This document shows positions 1 through 9,970 of a stretch of DNA of 64,000 nt, one piece after another. The DNA is from CAILZL01 sp050248275 (GTDB lineage Bacteria; Pseudomonadota; Gammaproteobacteria; Steroidobacterales; Steroidobacteraceae): NCBI GenBank assembly GCA_050248275.1, contig JBFWSR010000012.1:1-64000 (forward strand). Direction: 5' to 3'. The translations under genes were made by a program, and so were the position numbers. Position 1 is the first letter of the stretch. Each line of letters opens with the position of its first letter. The notes beneath the pieces are model-generated. The model searched no databases. It was given only the letters and a program-made list of their open reading frames with translations, and had not been told where the DNA came from.

Positions 1-84
1 TGGAGAGCCAGCGGCTTGAATCGATCGAAATGCACGAGCTGACACCGATGCAACCCGAAATGCACTGCAAAATGCAGCTCGAAA

Positions 85-507
85 TTACATCGACAGCAAT
101 GACAGCTCAATTTTCAACAGCCTGTTAAAATTCTGGAGGATGGCGAACCAGCCACCACGCTGCTGTTCTTCGGAGTGTGTGGTCTCAGCATCGAAAGTAA
201 CCCGAACAGCAATACCGACGGGCGTCTCTACAAATTCCACTTGCGCAGTTCGGTCGCCAAAGGAATATTCGATCCGCTGGTGCATAACGATCTTGGTATA
301 AGTACCGGTAAAATCAAAACCGAAGCTGCCATCCTTGGCTTCCATGCGAGATGAAAAGGTGCCGCCTTCGCGCAGGTCCACACTAGCGGCTGTGGTGTGC
401 CAGTCATCCGAAGCAGCATTCCACTGCTTGATGTCTGCGGGCGTGGTGTAGGCGCTCCACACTTGCGCTATCGGGGCGGAGACCACGATTTCAACATTGA
501 TTTTCAT
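85..507 (-). CDS. SRPBCC (AHSA1-type) domain protein
   Basis: A 140-residue protein of the START/Bet v1-like SRPBCC fold, AHSA1 (activator of Hsp90 ATPase homologue 1) type. The N-terminal strand leads into the family signature around residues 14-30 (VWSAYTTPADIKQWN), followed by a conserved GG-F-S-M-E-A-D-G-F-F-G-Y pattern at about 47-70 and a C-terminal helix ending with GW-LNRL-like residues. These single-domain proteins bind hydrophobic ligands in a cavity and the substrate cannot be predicted. The ATG start directly begins the first beta strand, so no upstream extension is needed. It lies alone at the left edge, transcribed away from the next gene. Confidence 0.85.
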   Translation of the reverse strand: MKINVEIVVSAPIAQVWSAYTTPADIKQWNAASDDWHTTAASVDLREGGTFSSRMEAKDGSFGFDFTGTYTKIVMHQRIEYSFGDRTAQVEFVETPVGIAVRVTFDAETTHSEEQQRGGWFAILQNFNRLLKIELSLLSM

Positions 508-618
508 GCTTTGACTCCATATTGATAACGATTATTTCTAAAGCCAGCTTTCTTTCAGGGCTCAACAATAACCGACTGACACCTGGGCATAACCATGGCC
601 AAGCCTATGTTTAGCGGC

Positions 619-993
619 TTAATGACCAACCCCAAGCTTGGCTTGGTTTTCCTTCACTCTGAACTTCACGATCTTGGCAATCAACTTCAAAGGAATGGGC
701 TTACCAAATGGGAATTGGACAGAACCTTTAGCCCCTGCATATACCGCCAATTCCGCTTTGAATGCTGCAATACCTGAAGCCCCTGGATAGAACCCAACAT
801 GTTTCTTGAATCCGCCAAAGTGAACCAAGTTCCCGGCTAACACAAACGTAGGAATGCCATACTTGATTGCTTGTTCCGCAGCGGGCGCTGCTTTACGTAT
901 TGTTTGCCGCACTTGCTCAAGAATTGCTTGTACCTCAGACGGAAAACCAGCGATGTAGGCGTCGATAGTCGTGGGTGGGTTGAGCTTTGCCAT
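619..993 (-). CDS. DUF1801 / YdhG-like protein
   Basis: A 124-residue protein of the DUF1801 (YdhG/YjhX-like, Fra/YdhG iron-chaperone-like) family. Visible hallmarks are IDAYIAGFPSEVQAILEQVR near the N-terminus, the central EQAIKYGIPTF segment and the GFKKHVGFYP segment, then a final block of small basic residues. Family members are small cytosolic proteins; an iron chaperone role was proposed for some, which is not evident here. I chose the ATG at 993 because GAGAG lies just upstream; a GTG two codons further up is the alternative. It has no obvious operon partner. Confidence 0.8.
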   Translation of the reverse strand: MAKLNPPTTIDAYIAGFPSEVQAILEQVRQTIRKAAPAAEQAIKYGIPTFVLAGNLVHFGGFKKHVGFYPGASGIAAFKAELAVYAGAKGSVQFPFGKPIPLKLIAKIVKFRVKENQAKLGVGH

Positions 994-999
994 AGTCAC

Positions 1000-1345
1000 T
1001 CTCAGTTGCTCTTCTCCCCATTAGACGAATGGGACGCGGCTAATCCGACAGGCCAGGCAACAATTTTTTAGATTTTCTGTGCAAGTTCAGTCAGCCGCCT
1101 TTCTAACGTGCTGCCCGACCAGCTGATACAGCAGCGTCTGTTCGGGTCGATGCCGTTCGTAGCGTGGCTCGCCAAGCCCATGATGCGCCCTCTTTGCGCG
1201 GTGGAATGCCAACATCTCGCTTCCTGAGACTCATCCTTGTTGGCTCCACCATCTTGCGCTGACTGCCAAAAAGAAAGCCCCGCAATGCGGGGCTTCCTCA
1301 ACATAGCAACTTGATTGAGTTGTCTTGTTTATCGGGCAGTGGACA
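1000..1345. other. Intergenic gap between DUF1801 gene and groEL
   Basis: About 345 bases between two minus-strand genes. The only recognisable element is the groEL terminator hairpin near 1275-1295. Short open frames in both directions here show no family resemblance and no convincing ribosome binding site, so none is called. The promoter of the DUF1801 gene is presumably in the first 100 bases but no clear boxes stand out. Confidence 0.6.
1270..1296 (-). terminator. Rho-independent terminator of groESL
   Basis: Perfect 10-bp arms at 1275-1284 and 1286-1295 (AAGCCCCGCA and its complement). Read on the minus strand the stem is followed by TTCTTTTTGG, a T-rich tract. It lies about 50 bases beyond the groEL stop codon, in the right orientation to end the groES-groEL transcript. 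Confidence 0.85.
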
Positions 1346-2995
<1,650 letters not shown>

Positions 2996-3047
2996 GTGAG
3001 TTATTCCTCGTAAAAAATTAAATGGAAGGCGGGAGTGAGAGAAGCGT

Positions 3048-3350
3048 TTACTTCTCGATCACGGCCATGACGTCTTCCTCGCGCATCACGAGGAGCTCTT
3101 CGCCATCAACCTTCACTTCGGTACCGCTGTACTTGCCGAACAGGATGTTGTCACCAACCTTCACATCCAGGGGACGGACTTCGCCGTTTTCCAGAATCTT
3201 GCCCTTGCCCACGGCAACGACTTTGCCCTTGATGGGCTTTTCGGTGGCGCTGTCAGGGATCACGATGCCGCCAGCGGACACGCGATCTTCTTCCAGACGC
3301 TTGATGATGACGCGGTCGTGCAGAGGACGAATTTTCAATTTGTCAGCCAT
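3048..3350 (-). CDS. groES: Co-chaperonin GroES (10 kDa)
   Basis: A 100-residue co-chaperonin that closes the GroEL folding chamber. It has the expected start MADKLKIRPLHDRV, the mobile loop SAGGIVIPDSATEKP at about 23-37, and the KVDGEELLVMREEDVMAVIE C-terminal strand. The ATG at 3350 is preferred over the in-frame start four codons upstream because GGAG sits 8 bases before it and the protein then begins like other GroES. It leads the groESL operon; a sigma-32-type promoter and a CIRCE-like inverted repeat lie upstream, so heat-shock and HrcA control are likely. Confidence 0.98.
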   Translation of the reverse strand: MADKLKIRPLHDRVIIKRLEEDRVSAGGIVIPDSATEKPIKGKVVAVGKGKILENGEVRPLDVKVGDNILFGKYSGTEVKVDGEELLVMREEDVMAVIEK

Positions 3351-3429
3351 AACAAACTCCAACTGATTGGGTTTAGGGAAACGGGTTTGAATTCGGTAGG
3401 GCGAGCAGCCTCCCGGATATCCAGGATTG

Positions 3430-3456
3430 TTAGCACTCTACCCAAGCGGCTGCTAA
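3430..3456 (-). promoter_or_regulatory. CIRCE-like HrcA operator
   Basis: TTAGCACTC, then exactly nine bases, then GGCTGCTAA. The consensus CIRCE element is TTAGCACTC-N9-GAGTGCTAA, so the left arm is perfect and the right arm differs at two of nine positions. It is about 80 bases upstream of the groES start and begins at the -10 box of the predicted heat-shock promoter, a position suited to repression by HrcA. Confidence 0.8.
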
Positions 3457-3484
3457 TGATAGGGACGGGCACCGGGATTTCAAG
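3455..3484 (-). promoter_or_regulatory. Sigma-32-type heat-shock promoter of groESL
   Basis: On the minus strand, CTTGAAA (3484-3478) is followed by a 13-base spacer and CCCTATCAT (3464-3456). The RpoH consensus is CTTGAAA, 13-15 bases, CCCCATNT, so both boxes and the spacing match well. The expected start site falls inside the CIRCE-like repeat. Confidence 0.75.
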
Positions 3485-3566
3485 GGGTAATGACAAACTA
3501 AGGGGCGCAGGTTGTAGTCTTGTGACCCGAAAACCGCCCCAAATCCTGATACCCACAGGGAAACTC

Positions 3567-3896
3567 ATGGCCTCTGCCGTACTTATCGCCTTCTGCACCT
3601 GCCCGGACACTGAATCCGCCGGACGCTTGACCACGGCCGTGGTCACGGAAGGCTTGGCTGCCTGCGTCAACCAGTTACCCGGGGTGCAATCCACTTATAT
3701 GTGGCAGGGTCGGCTGCATCACGACAGCGAAGTACTGCTGCTGATCAAAACCACCGCCGATCAACTGGCAACCCTGGCAGCCCGGATCAAAGCCTTGCAC
3801 CCTTACGAACTACCGGAATTCATTGCGGTCCCAGTGTGCGCTGGTAGCGAGTCGTATCTCGATTGGATTCGGCAGAATACGGCGTCCAAATACTGA
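3567..3896 (+). CDS. cutA: Divalent-cation tolerance protein CutA
   Basis: A 109-residue CutA1 protein, a small trimeric protein with a ferredoxin-like fold linked to copper tolerance in Escherichia coli. Family features are the early FCTCPD segment, the AACVNQLPGV stretch, the MWQG motif, and HPYELPEFIAVPV near residue 80. The ATG at 3567 follows ACAGGG and gives normal family length. It is divergent from groES and 35 bases ahead of dsbD; the cutA-dsbD pairing is common in proteobacteria and suggests co-transcription. Confidence 0.95.
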   Translation: MASAVLIAFCTCPDTESAGRLTTAVVTEGLAACVNQLPGVQSTYMWQGRLHHDSEVLLLIKTTADQLATLAARIKALHPYELPEFIAVPVCAGSESYLDWIRQNTASKY

Positions 3897-3931
3897 ACTT
3901 TCTTCCCCAAATCACCGTAACACGGTTATCC

Positions 3932-5797
3932 ATGCAACAATTTTCCTTCGCTGCGCGACTGATCATGACCCTGCTGGGACTGCTTTTGCTGGGAACTCCG
4001 ACCCTGGCGCAGCAATCCAGCGGCAAGAGCGGCCTGGCCGCCCTGCTGAAATCCGGCGAGGACGAGTTCCTGCCACCGGACGAGGCATTCAAGGTGACCG
4101 CGCACGCCCTGGATGCGGATAACGTGATGGTCGAATGGCAGATTGCCGAAGGCTACTACTTATATAGAAAGCGCATGGGTTTCAGCACGGAAACGACTCA
4201 GGTACAACTGGGCGAGGCGCAGCTTCCCAAGGGACAGATCAAGAACGATGAGTTCTTCGGCGAAATGGAGGTCTACCACGACAGCGTTGTCGCCAGACTG
4301 CCCGTTTCCCGCCCGGCCGGCAGCGGCACCAAGCTGGCCCTGACTGTGAAATACCAAGGCTGTGCGGAAGCCGGACTCTGCTACAACCCGCTGACCAAAG
4401 TGATTGATGTCGAGCTTCCCGCCAGCAACGGTGCCATGGCACCGGGCAGTCAAGCGACCCGTACCGGATCTGACATGGTGTCGGAACAGGATCGTCTGGC
4501 CAATCTGATTCGCAGCGGTCATTTGCTCGCGGTGCTGGGTACATTCTTTGGACTCGGCCTGCTGCTCTCATTTACGCCGTGCGTGTTGCCGATGATTCCG
4601 ATCCTGTCCGGCATCATTGTCGGGCAGAGCGAAAAGGTCACCCCGGCACGCGGTTTCTCGCTGGCCTTCACCTATGTGCAGGGCATGGCCCTGACTTATG
4701 CAGCAGCGGCCGTGGCCTTCGTACTGGCATTCAAACAGGCGCCGCAGGCATTTTTTCAAAAACCCTGGATTGTTGGCTCGTTCGCAGCCCTGTTCGTACT
4801 ACTAGCCTTCGCCATGTTCGGCAGCTTCACGCTGCAACTACCCAGCGCGCTGCAAACCCGGCTGACCGATGTCAGTAACAAGCAAAAAAGCGGCACCTTC
4901 CTTGGTACCTTCATCATGGGTGCACTGTCGGCCCTGATTGTCACTGCCTGTGTTGCGCCGGCGATGATCGCGGCCCTTTCCGTCATCAGCCAGACCGGTC
5001 TGATCGGACGTGGCGCAGCCGCGCTGTATGCCATGGGACTCGGCATGGGCGTGCCGCTGCTGCTGGTCGGCGCTTCGGCCGGCAGCCTGCTGCCTAAAGC
5101 GGGCCCGTGGATGGACGCAATCAAGTCGCTGTTCGGCGTGATGTTCCTGGGACTGGCCATTTACCTGCTTTCCAGTCTGTTGCCAGGCGCAGTGATCATG
5201 CTGCTGTGGGCGGCACTGGCCATCATCTCGGGTTACTGGATCTTTTCACTGCAACTGCGTCCCGGCCATGCCGCACCGGCGGCATGGCGCGGCTGCGGAC
5301 TGGTGATCCTTATTTATGGCGTGCTGTTGTTAATTGGCGTGGGTTCAGGCCATACCGACCCGCTGCAACCGCTGCAGGGCCTGGCCAGCACCAGCAACAC
5401 CACCAACAACAATACAAAGCAGCATTCGGCACTGCCTTTCAAGCACATCACATCGGTTGCCGAACTGGATGCCGAACTGGCTGCAGCCACTGCCGCCGGC
5501 AAGACCGTCATGCTGGATTTCTATGCGGACTGGTGCGTGAGTTGCAAGGAAATGGAGAAATACAGTTTCACCCAGGCCAGCGTGCAAACTGCGCTGAGCA
5601 GCAGTGTGTTGTTGCAGGCCGATGTCACTGCCAACAACGCGGATGACCAGGCCTTGCTGCAACGCTTTGGCATCTTTGGGCCGCCCACCATTGCCTTTTT
5701 CATCAATGGCAAGGAACAGCGCGACTACCGCGTGGTGGGCTACATGCCTGCCGAAAAATTCGCGCCGCATATTGCCGCCGCCTTCGGCAAGACCTGA
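3932..5797 (+). CDS. dsbD: Thiol:disulfide interchange protein DsbD
   Basis: A 621-residue inner membrane protein that carries electrons from cytoplasmic thioredoxin to periplasmic acceptors such as DsbC and TlpA-like proteins. After a signal peptide (cleavage near LAQQ), the periplasmic alpha domain has the paired cysteines in YQGCAEAGLCYNP. The membrane beta domain has PCVLPMIPILSG and TACVAPAMIAAL, which hold the transmembrane redox cysteines. The C-terminal gamma domain is thioredoxin-like with DWCVSC. All six catalytic cysteines are present. The ATG at 3932 avoids overlap with cutA and starts a clean signal peptide; an upstream in-frame ATG at 3863 is less likely. Confidence 0.97.
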   Translation: MQQFSFAARLIMTLLGLLLLGTPTLAQQSSGKSGLAALLKSGEDEFLPPDEAFKVTAHALDADNVMVEWQIAEGYYLYRKRMGFSTETTQVQLGEAQLPKGQIKNDEFFGEMEVYHDSVVARLPVSRPAGSGTKLALTVKYQGCAEAGLCYNPLTKVIDVELPASNGAMAPGSQATRTGSDMVSEQDRLANLIRSGHLLAVLGTFFGLGLLLSFTPCVLPMIPILSGIIVGQSEKVTPARGFSLAFTYVQGMALTYAAAAVAFVLAFKQAPQAFFQKPWIVGSFAALFVLLAFAMFGSFTLQLPSALQTRLTDVSNKQKSGTFLGTFIMGALSALIVTACVAPAMIAALSVISQTGLIGRGAAALYAMGLGMGVPLLLVGASAGSLLPKAGPWMDAIKSLFGVMFLGLAIYLLSSLLPGAVIMLLWAALAIISGYWIFSLQLRPGHAAPAAWRGCGLVILIYGVLLLIGVGSGHTDPLQPLQGLASTSNTTNNNTKQHSALPFKHITSVAELDAELAAATAAGKTVMLDFYADWCVSCKEMEKYSFTQASVQTALSSSVLLQADVTANNADDQALLQRFGIFGPPTIAFFINGKEQRDYRVVGYMPAEKFAPHIAAAFGKT

Positions 5798-5844
5798 GCG
5801 ATGGATGCCGCCATAATGGCGATTCAGTTTCTCAGGCAGGCGCC

Positions 5845-6489
5845 ATGAACACCAAATTCAGCTACGCAGCCGTGGCGCTGGCCGCCATCGCCGTCGGCTT
5901 TTTTGCCGCCCGCGAATGGCAACATCGCCATGTTTCTCCCGAAACCGAGCTCGCCGCCACTCCCGTTGCCAGATCACCTGTACTGGTCCTGCCCGAATTT
6001 TCCCTGAAAAACCGCGAAGGCACGCTGCAATCGGTGCATTCCTGGCCCAGTAAATCTCTGATCCTGAATTTCTGGGCTACCTGGTGTGCGCCCTGCCGCC
6101 GAGAGATCCCGCTACTGATGGAGCTGCAACAACAGCATGCCGCCAGCGGCTTTCAAGTAGTAGGCATCGCCGTGGACTTCCGCGAGGACGTGCTGAAGTA
6201 CGCCGATACCATGAAGATCAGCTATCCATTGCTGATCGGCGAGCAGGATGGCCTGGCCGCCGTAGATGCCTTCGGTATCGAAGCAGTGGGCTTTCCATAC
6301 ACCGTGTTTACCGATGCCAAGGGGAATATCATCACCACCCACATCGGTGAACTGCACAAAGAACAGGCGCAACTCATCCTGGATGCGGTTCAGCGCGTCA
6401 ATCAGGGACGACTGGAGGTGAATGCAGCACGCACCGAAGTGGTGGCCGTGCTTTCCAACCTGAAAACGGCCGTGGCCACCGAGGAATAG
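5845..6489 (+). CDS. TlpA/ResA-type periplasmic thioredoxin
   Basis: A 214-residue membrane-anchored thioredoxin-like protein. Residues 1-25 form an N-terminal anchor or signal, followed by an alkyl-hydroperoxide-reductase/TSA-like fold with the FWATWCAPCRREIPLL active site near residue 75 and the cis-proline region at VGFPYTVF. Proteins of this type reduce periplasmic disulfides, for example during cytochrome c maturation. It lies 47 bases after dsbD, its likely electron donor. The last 40 residues extend past the thioredoxin core as a helical tail of unknown role. Confidence 0.9.
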   Translation: MNTKFSYAAVALAAIAVGFFAAREWQHRHVSPETELAATPVARSPVLVLPEFSLKNREGTLQSVHSWPSKSLILNFWATWCAPCRREIPLLMELQQQHAASGFQVVGIAVDFREDVLKYADTMKISYPLLIGEQDGLAAVDAFGIEAVGFPYTVFTDAKGNIITTHIGELHKEQAQLILDAVQRVNQGRLEVNAARTEVVAVLSNLKTAVATEE

Positions 6490-6546
6490 GGCTGCAGCCA
6501 CCTGCCGGATGCAAATTAAACAAAAATATCGCCAACTGCACCAATC

Positions 6547-6570
6547 GGCGGCTAAACTCGCCGCCATTTT
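6547..6570 (+). terminator. Weak terminator-like hairpin after tlpA-like gene
   Basis: GGCGGC at 6547-6552 pairs with GCCGCC at 6560-6565 across a 7-base loop and is followed by ATTTTC. The stem is short and the T tract poor, so read-through into aroQ is possible. Confidence 0.35.
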
Positions 6571-6607
6571 CGGATAAACGGGTATACCCCGACATCATTC
6601 GGCACTC

Positions 6608-7048
6608 ATGGCGCAACTGTTACTGCTCAACGGCCCCAACCTGAACCTGCTCGGTACACGCGAGCCGGGCACCTATGGGGCGACGACCCTGCCGGAAATC
6701 ACGGCAAAACTGGCCGGGCTGGCCAAAGAGGCGGGTCATCAACTGGCGTCGCTGCAAAGCAATTCGGAAGCTGAACTGATTGACCGCATCCATCTGGCTG
6801 GCCGGGAACGGATCGACTACATCCTGTTCAACCCGGCAGCTTTCACTCATACCAGCGTGGCGCTGCGAGATGCGCTGCTGGCGGTGCAGATCCCCTTCAT
6901 TGAAATTCACTTGAGCAATGTGCATGCACGGGAAGCATTCCGGCATCACTCCTATTTTTCCGACATCGCCGCCGGGGTGATTGTCGGTTTAGGCCCGCTC
7001 GGTTACGAGCTGGCTTTGTATGCCGCACTCCAGCGGCTGGCCAACTAA
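6608..7048 (+). CDS. aroQ: 3-dehydroquinate dehydratase, type II
   Basis: A 146-residue dodecameric type II dehydroquinase that converts 3-dehydroquinate to 3-dehydroshikimate in the shikimate pathway. The sequence shows LNGPNLNLLGTREP at residues 6-19 including the flexible lid arginine, the substrate-binding NPAAFTHTSVALRDAL block, IEIHLSNVHARE, and the catalytic histidine region FRHHSY, then GLGPLGY. It is followed after 30 bases by accB, the same order as in many gammaproteobacteria. Confidence 0.97.
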   Translation: MAQLLLLNGPNLNLLGTREPGTYGATTLPEITAKLAGLAKEAGHQLASLQSNSEAELIDRIHLAGRERIDYILFNPAAFTHTSVALRDALLAVQIPFIEIHLSNVHAREAFRHHSYFSDIAAGVIVGLGPLGYELALYAALQRLAN

Positions 7049-7078
7049 CTACAAAACCTACCAACCAGAGGTCTGTCA

Positions 7079-7531
7079 ATGGACATTCGCAAGGTCAAAA
7101 AGCTGATCGAGCTGATTGAAGAATCCGGTATCGCCGAAATCGAAATCAGCGAAGGCGAAGAGTCGGTGCGCATCAGCCGCTATCCGAAAGCCGGCGCTCA
7201 GATGCCCGCTCCCGTCATGCAATATGCCCCCGCCCCTGCGGCAGCCGCACCCGTCGCTGCTCCAGCGGCCGTTATGCCCGCTGCCGCCAGCAAGAATGAT
7301 CATACGGTCACTGCGCCGATGGTCGGCACTTTCTATGCCTCTTCTTCGCCGGGCGCCAAGCCTTTTGTCGACATCGGCAGCGAAGTGAATGTCGGCGACA
7401 CGCTGTGCATCATCGAAGCCATGAAGATGATGAACCAGATCGAATCCGACAAGGCTGGCCGGGTCACCGCCGTACTGGCTAAAAATGGCGAACCGGTCGA
7501 ATTCGGTCAGGCGCTCTTCATCATCGAATAA
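7079..7531 (+). CDS. accB: Biotin carboxyl carrier protein of acetyl-CoA carboxylase
   Basis: A 150-residue biotin carrier. The N-terminal helix MDIRKVKKLIELIEESGI is typical, a Pro/Ala-rich linker covers roughly residues 40-70, and the biotinyl domain fills the C-terminal 80 residues with the biotinylation site EAMKMMN near residue 117 and the thumb segment GTFYASSSPGAKPF. AGAGGT precedes the ATG. It forms the carboxylase first half-reaction with accC, which starts 85 bases downstream. Confidence 0.98.
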   Translation: MDIRKVKKLIELIEESGIAEIEISEGEESVRISRYPKAGAQMPAPVMQYAPAPAAAAPVAAPAAVMPAAASKNDHTVTAPMVGTFYASSSPGAKPFVDIGSEVNVGDTLCIIEAMKMMNQIESDKAGRVTAVLAKNGEPVEFGQALFIIE

Positions 7532-7616
7532 GCCATCGGGCCCAATCAATACAGGTGAGCGCGGCCAGCCTTAGGCCAGGCCGGGTTCCCATCAGCAGCG
7601 AGCATAGTTTCAAGTC

Positions 7617-8960
7617 ATGCTAGAAAAAGTAGTGATCGCCAACCGGGGTGAGATTGCGTTGCGCATTCTGCGTGCCTGCCGCGAACTGGGCATCAAGACC
7701 GTGGCCGTGCATTCCACTGCCGACCAGAGTCTGAAGCACGTGTTGCTGGCCGACGAATCGGTGTGCATCGGCCCGCCGTCTTCCAAGGACAGCTACCTCA
7801 ACATGCCCGCCATCATCAGCGCGGCCGAGGTGACCGATTCGGTCGCCATCCATCCCGGCTATGGCTTCCTGTCCGAAAACGCCGATTTTGCCGAACGCGT
7901 CGAAAAAAGCGGCTTCGTGTTCATCGGACCCAAAGCGGAAACCATCCGCCTGATGGGCGACAAGGTCTCCGCCATCCGCGTAATGAAAAAAGCCGGCGTT
8001 CCCTGTGTGCCCGGCTCGGACGGTCCGCTGGGCGAGGATGCCGGTGAAAACATCCGTATCGCACGGCAGATCGGCTATCCCATAATCATCAAAGCATCGG
8101 GCGGTGGCGGCGGCCGCGGCATGCGCGTGGTACACAGCGAGGCCACGCTGCTCAACGCCATCAATGTCACGCAGGCTGAGGCCATCGCCGCATTCGGCAA
8201 CGGCCAGGTCTACATGGAAAAATTCCTGGAAAAACCGCGTCACATCGAAATCCAGGTGCTGGCCGACAACTACGGCAACGTGGTGCACCTGGGCGAACGC
8301 GATTGCTCCCTGCAGCGCCGCCATCAGAAAGTGATCGAAGAAGCGCCGGCCCCCGGCATTACGCCCAAGCAGCGCAAGATGATCGGCGAACGCTGTGTCG
8401 CAGCCTGCAGCGCGGTCGGCTATCGCGGCGCAGGTACACTGGAATTCCTGTATGAAAACGGCGAGTTCTATTTCATCGAAATGAACACGCGCGTGCAGGT
8501 AGAGCACCCGGTCACCGAGCAGGTCACCGGCATCGACATCGTCAAGGCGCAGTTGCGTATTGCCGCCGGTGAGCGCCTGCCCTGGACTCAAAGCGACATC
8601 GTGGTGCGTGGCCATGCCATCGAATGCCGCATCAATGCGGAAGATCCCAAGGGCTTCGTGCCTTCACCCGGCCCGGTGAAGCTGTATCACCCGCCCGGCG
8701 GTCCCGGCATCCGCGTCGACAGTCATCTGTACAGCGGCTATGTCGTGCCGCCGTATTACGACTCGATGATTGGCAAGCTGATCGCCTATGGCGAAGATCG
8801 CGACACCGCCATCGCCCGCATGAAAACGGCCTTGTCGGAGATGGTGGTGGAAGGCATCAAGACCAACATCCCGCTGCACCAGGAAATCTTCAACCACGGC
8901 GCGTTCAAGGCCGGTGGTCTGGACATTCACTATCTGGAGCGGCGTCTGGGAATCAAATGA
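7617..8960 (+). CDS. accC: Biotin carboxylase subunit of acetyl-CoA carboxylase
   Basis: A 447-residue ATP-grasp enzyme that carboxylates biotin on AccB with bicarbonate and ATP, starting fatty acid synthesis. It begins with MLEKVVIANRGEIALRILRA, has the glycine-rich lid KASGGGGGRGMRVV near residue 160 and the metal/biotin site EMNTRVQVEHPVTEQVTGID around 286-305. Length equals the family norm. The operon order accB-accC is conserved; the accA and accD subunits are not in this window. Two inverted repeats follow the stop codon. Confidence 0.98.
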   Translation: MLEKVVIANRGEIALRILRACRELGIKTVAVHSTADQSLKHVLLADESVCIGPPSSKDSYLNMPAIISAAEVTDSVAIHPGYGFLSENADFAERVEKSGFVFIGPKAETIRLMGDKVSAIRVMKKAGVPCVPGSDGPLGEDAGENIRIARQIGYPIIIKASGGGGGRGMRVVHSEATLLNAINVTQAEAIAAFGNGQVYMEKFLEKPRHIEIQVLADNYGNVVHLGERDCSLQRRHQKVIEEAPAPGITPKQRKMIGERCVAACSAVGYRGAGTLEFLYENGEFYFIEMNTRVQVEHPVTEQVTGIDIVKAQLRIAAGERLPWTQSDIVVRGHAIECRINAEDPKGFVPSPGPVKLYHPPGGPGIRVDSHLYSGYVVPPYYDSMIGKLIAYGEDRDTAIARMKTALSEMVVEGIKTNIPLHQEIFNHGAFKAGGLDIHYLERRLGIK

Positions 8961-8966
8961 TGAACA

Positions 8967-8986
8967 GGGCGCAACCCATTGCGCCC
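8967..8986. repeat. Hairpin repeat A after accC
   Basis: GGGCGCA at 8967-8973 pairs with TGCGCCC at 8980-8986 over a 6-base loop. A closely related second hairpin lies 20 bases further on. The pair looks like a REP-type palindromic unit in two copies. Confidence 0.5.
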
Positions 8987-9006
8987 CGACAACACCGCTT
9001 GTGCAG

Positions 9007-9035
9007 GGGCGCGATTCATCGCGCCCTCTTTGTTT
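9007..9035 (+). terminator. Terminator-like hairpin B after accC
   Basis: GGGCGCGA at 9007-9014 pairs perfectly with TCGCGCCC at 9019-9026 around a TTCA loop and is followed by TCTTTGTTT. It resembles an intrinsic terminator for the accBC transcript, and also a second copy of the palindromic unit at 8967-8986. Confidence 0.6.
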
Positions 9036-9058
9036 GATGAATAGCATTGATCGACACC

Positions 9059-9952
9059 ATGCCCTTCCTGCAACTCACCCTCGAACTCGGCAAGAGCGAC
9101 CCGGAACCGGTGGCAGATGCCCTGTTCGCCATCGGCGCATTATCCGTCACGCTCGAAGACGCCGCCGACGATCCCATCCTGGAACCCGCTCCCGGCGCTC
9201 TGCCGCTGTGGCCTACGGTCAACATCAAGGCATTGTTCGATGCGGCAACCGGTCCACAATCCGTAGTGACAGCGCTGCAGACGCAATTGCAAACGCCTCT
9301 GCCCACGCATCGCTTTGAACAGTTGGCCGACCGTCCCTGGGAACGGGAGTGGCTGAAAGACTTTCATCCCATGCAGTTCGGCCAACGTTTATGGATCTGT
9401 CCGGACGGCCAGCGGCCCGATGACCCGCACGCCATCGTGGTGGATCTCGACCCGGGCCTGGCCTTCGGCACCGGCACACACCCGACCACGGCGCTGTGTC
9501 TGCAATGGCTGGATCAACATGCCCCTTTGCCTGCAACCTTGATCGACTATGGTTGCGGCTCGGGTATTCTGGCCATCGCCGCGCTCAAACTGGGCGCACA
9601 ACGCGCGGTTGGCGTGGACATCGATCCCCAGGCCCTGCTGGCCAGCCGTGACAACGCCGAACGCAATGGCGTCAGCACTGCACTATCACTCAGTTTGCAT
9701 GATGTGGAGTTGCAGCCTGCCGAGTTGCTGATCGCGAATATTCTGGCCGGACCGCTCGAAACGCTCGCGCCACGTCTGGCGGCACTGACCCAGACCAACG
9801 GCCACATCGTGTTATCCGGTGTGCTGACAGAACAGGCGGCCGCAGTACAGAATTGCTATGCCGCATGGTTCGAGATGGAACCGATCATGCGGCAGGGTGA
9901 TTGGGCACGCCTGAGCGGCAAGAAGCGTGCTGCCCGATCTTCACTGACTTAG
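9059..9952 (+). CDS. prmA: Ribosomal protein L11 methyltransferase
   Basis: A 297-residue class I SAM-dependent methyltransferase that trimethylates ribosomal protein L11. The N-terminal substrate-recognition domain is followed by the PrmA hallmarks GTGTHPTTALCLQWL (about residue 138), the SAM-binding IDYGCGSGILAIAAL, the acidic loop GVDIDPQAL and the catalytic LIANILAGPL. The ATG at 9059 is preferred to the TTG four codons upstream. It follows accC, as in many gammaproteobacteria. Confidence 0.96.
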   Translation: MPFLQLTLELGKSDPEPVADALFAIGALSVTLEDAADDPILEPAPGALPLWPTVNIKALFDAATGPQSVVTALQTQLQTPLPTHRFEQLADRPWEREWLKDFHPMQFGQRLWICPDGQRPDDPHAIVVDLDPGLAFGTGTHPTTALCLQWLDQHAPLPATLIDYGCGSGILAIAALKLGAQRAVGVDIDPQALLASRDNAERNGVSTALSLSLHDVELQPAELLIANILAGPLETLAPRLAALTQTNGHIVLSGVLTEQAAAVQNCYAAWFEMEPIMRQGDWARLSGKKRAARSSLT

Positions 9953-9970
9953 TTTCAACAGGAAACCAAC

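Noticed and set aside
1..84. Possible 3' end of a plus-strand gene at the left edge
   Set aside because: One frame is open to about base 127, but it overlaps the SRPBCC gene and is too short to test.
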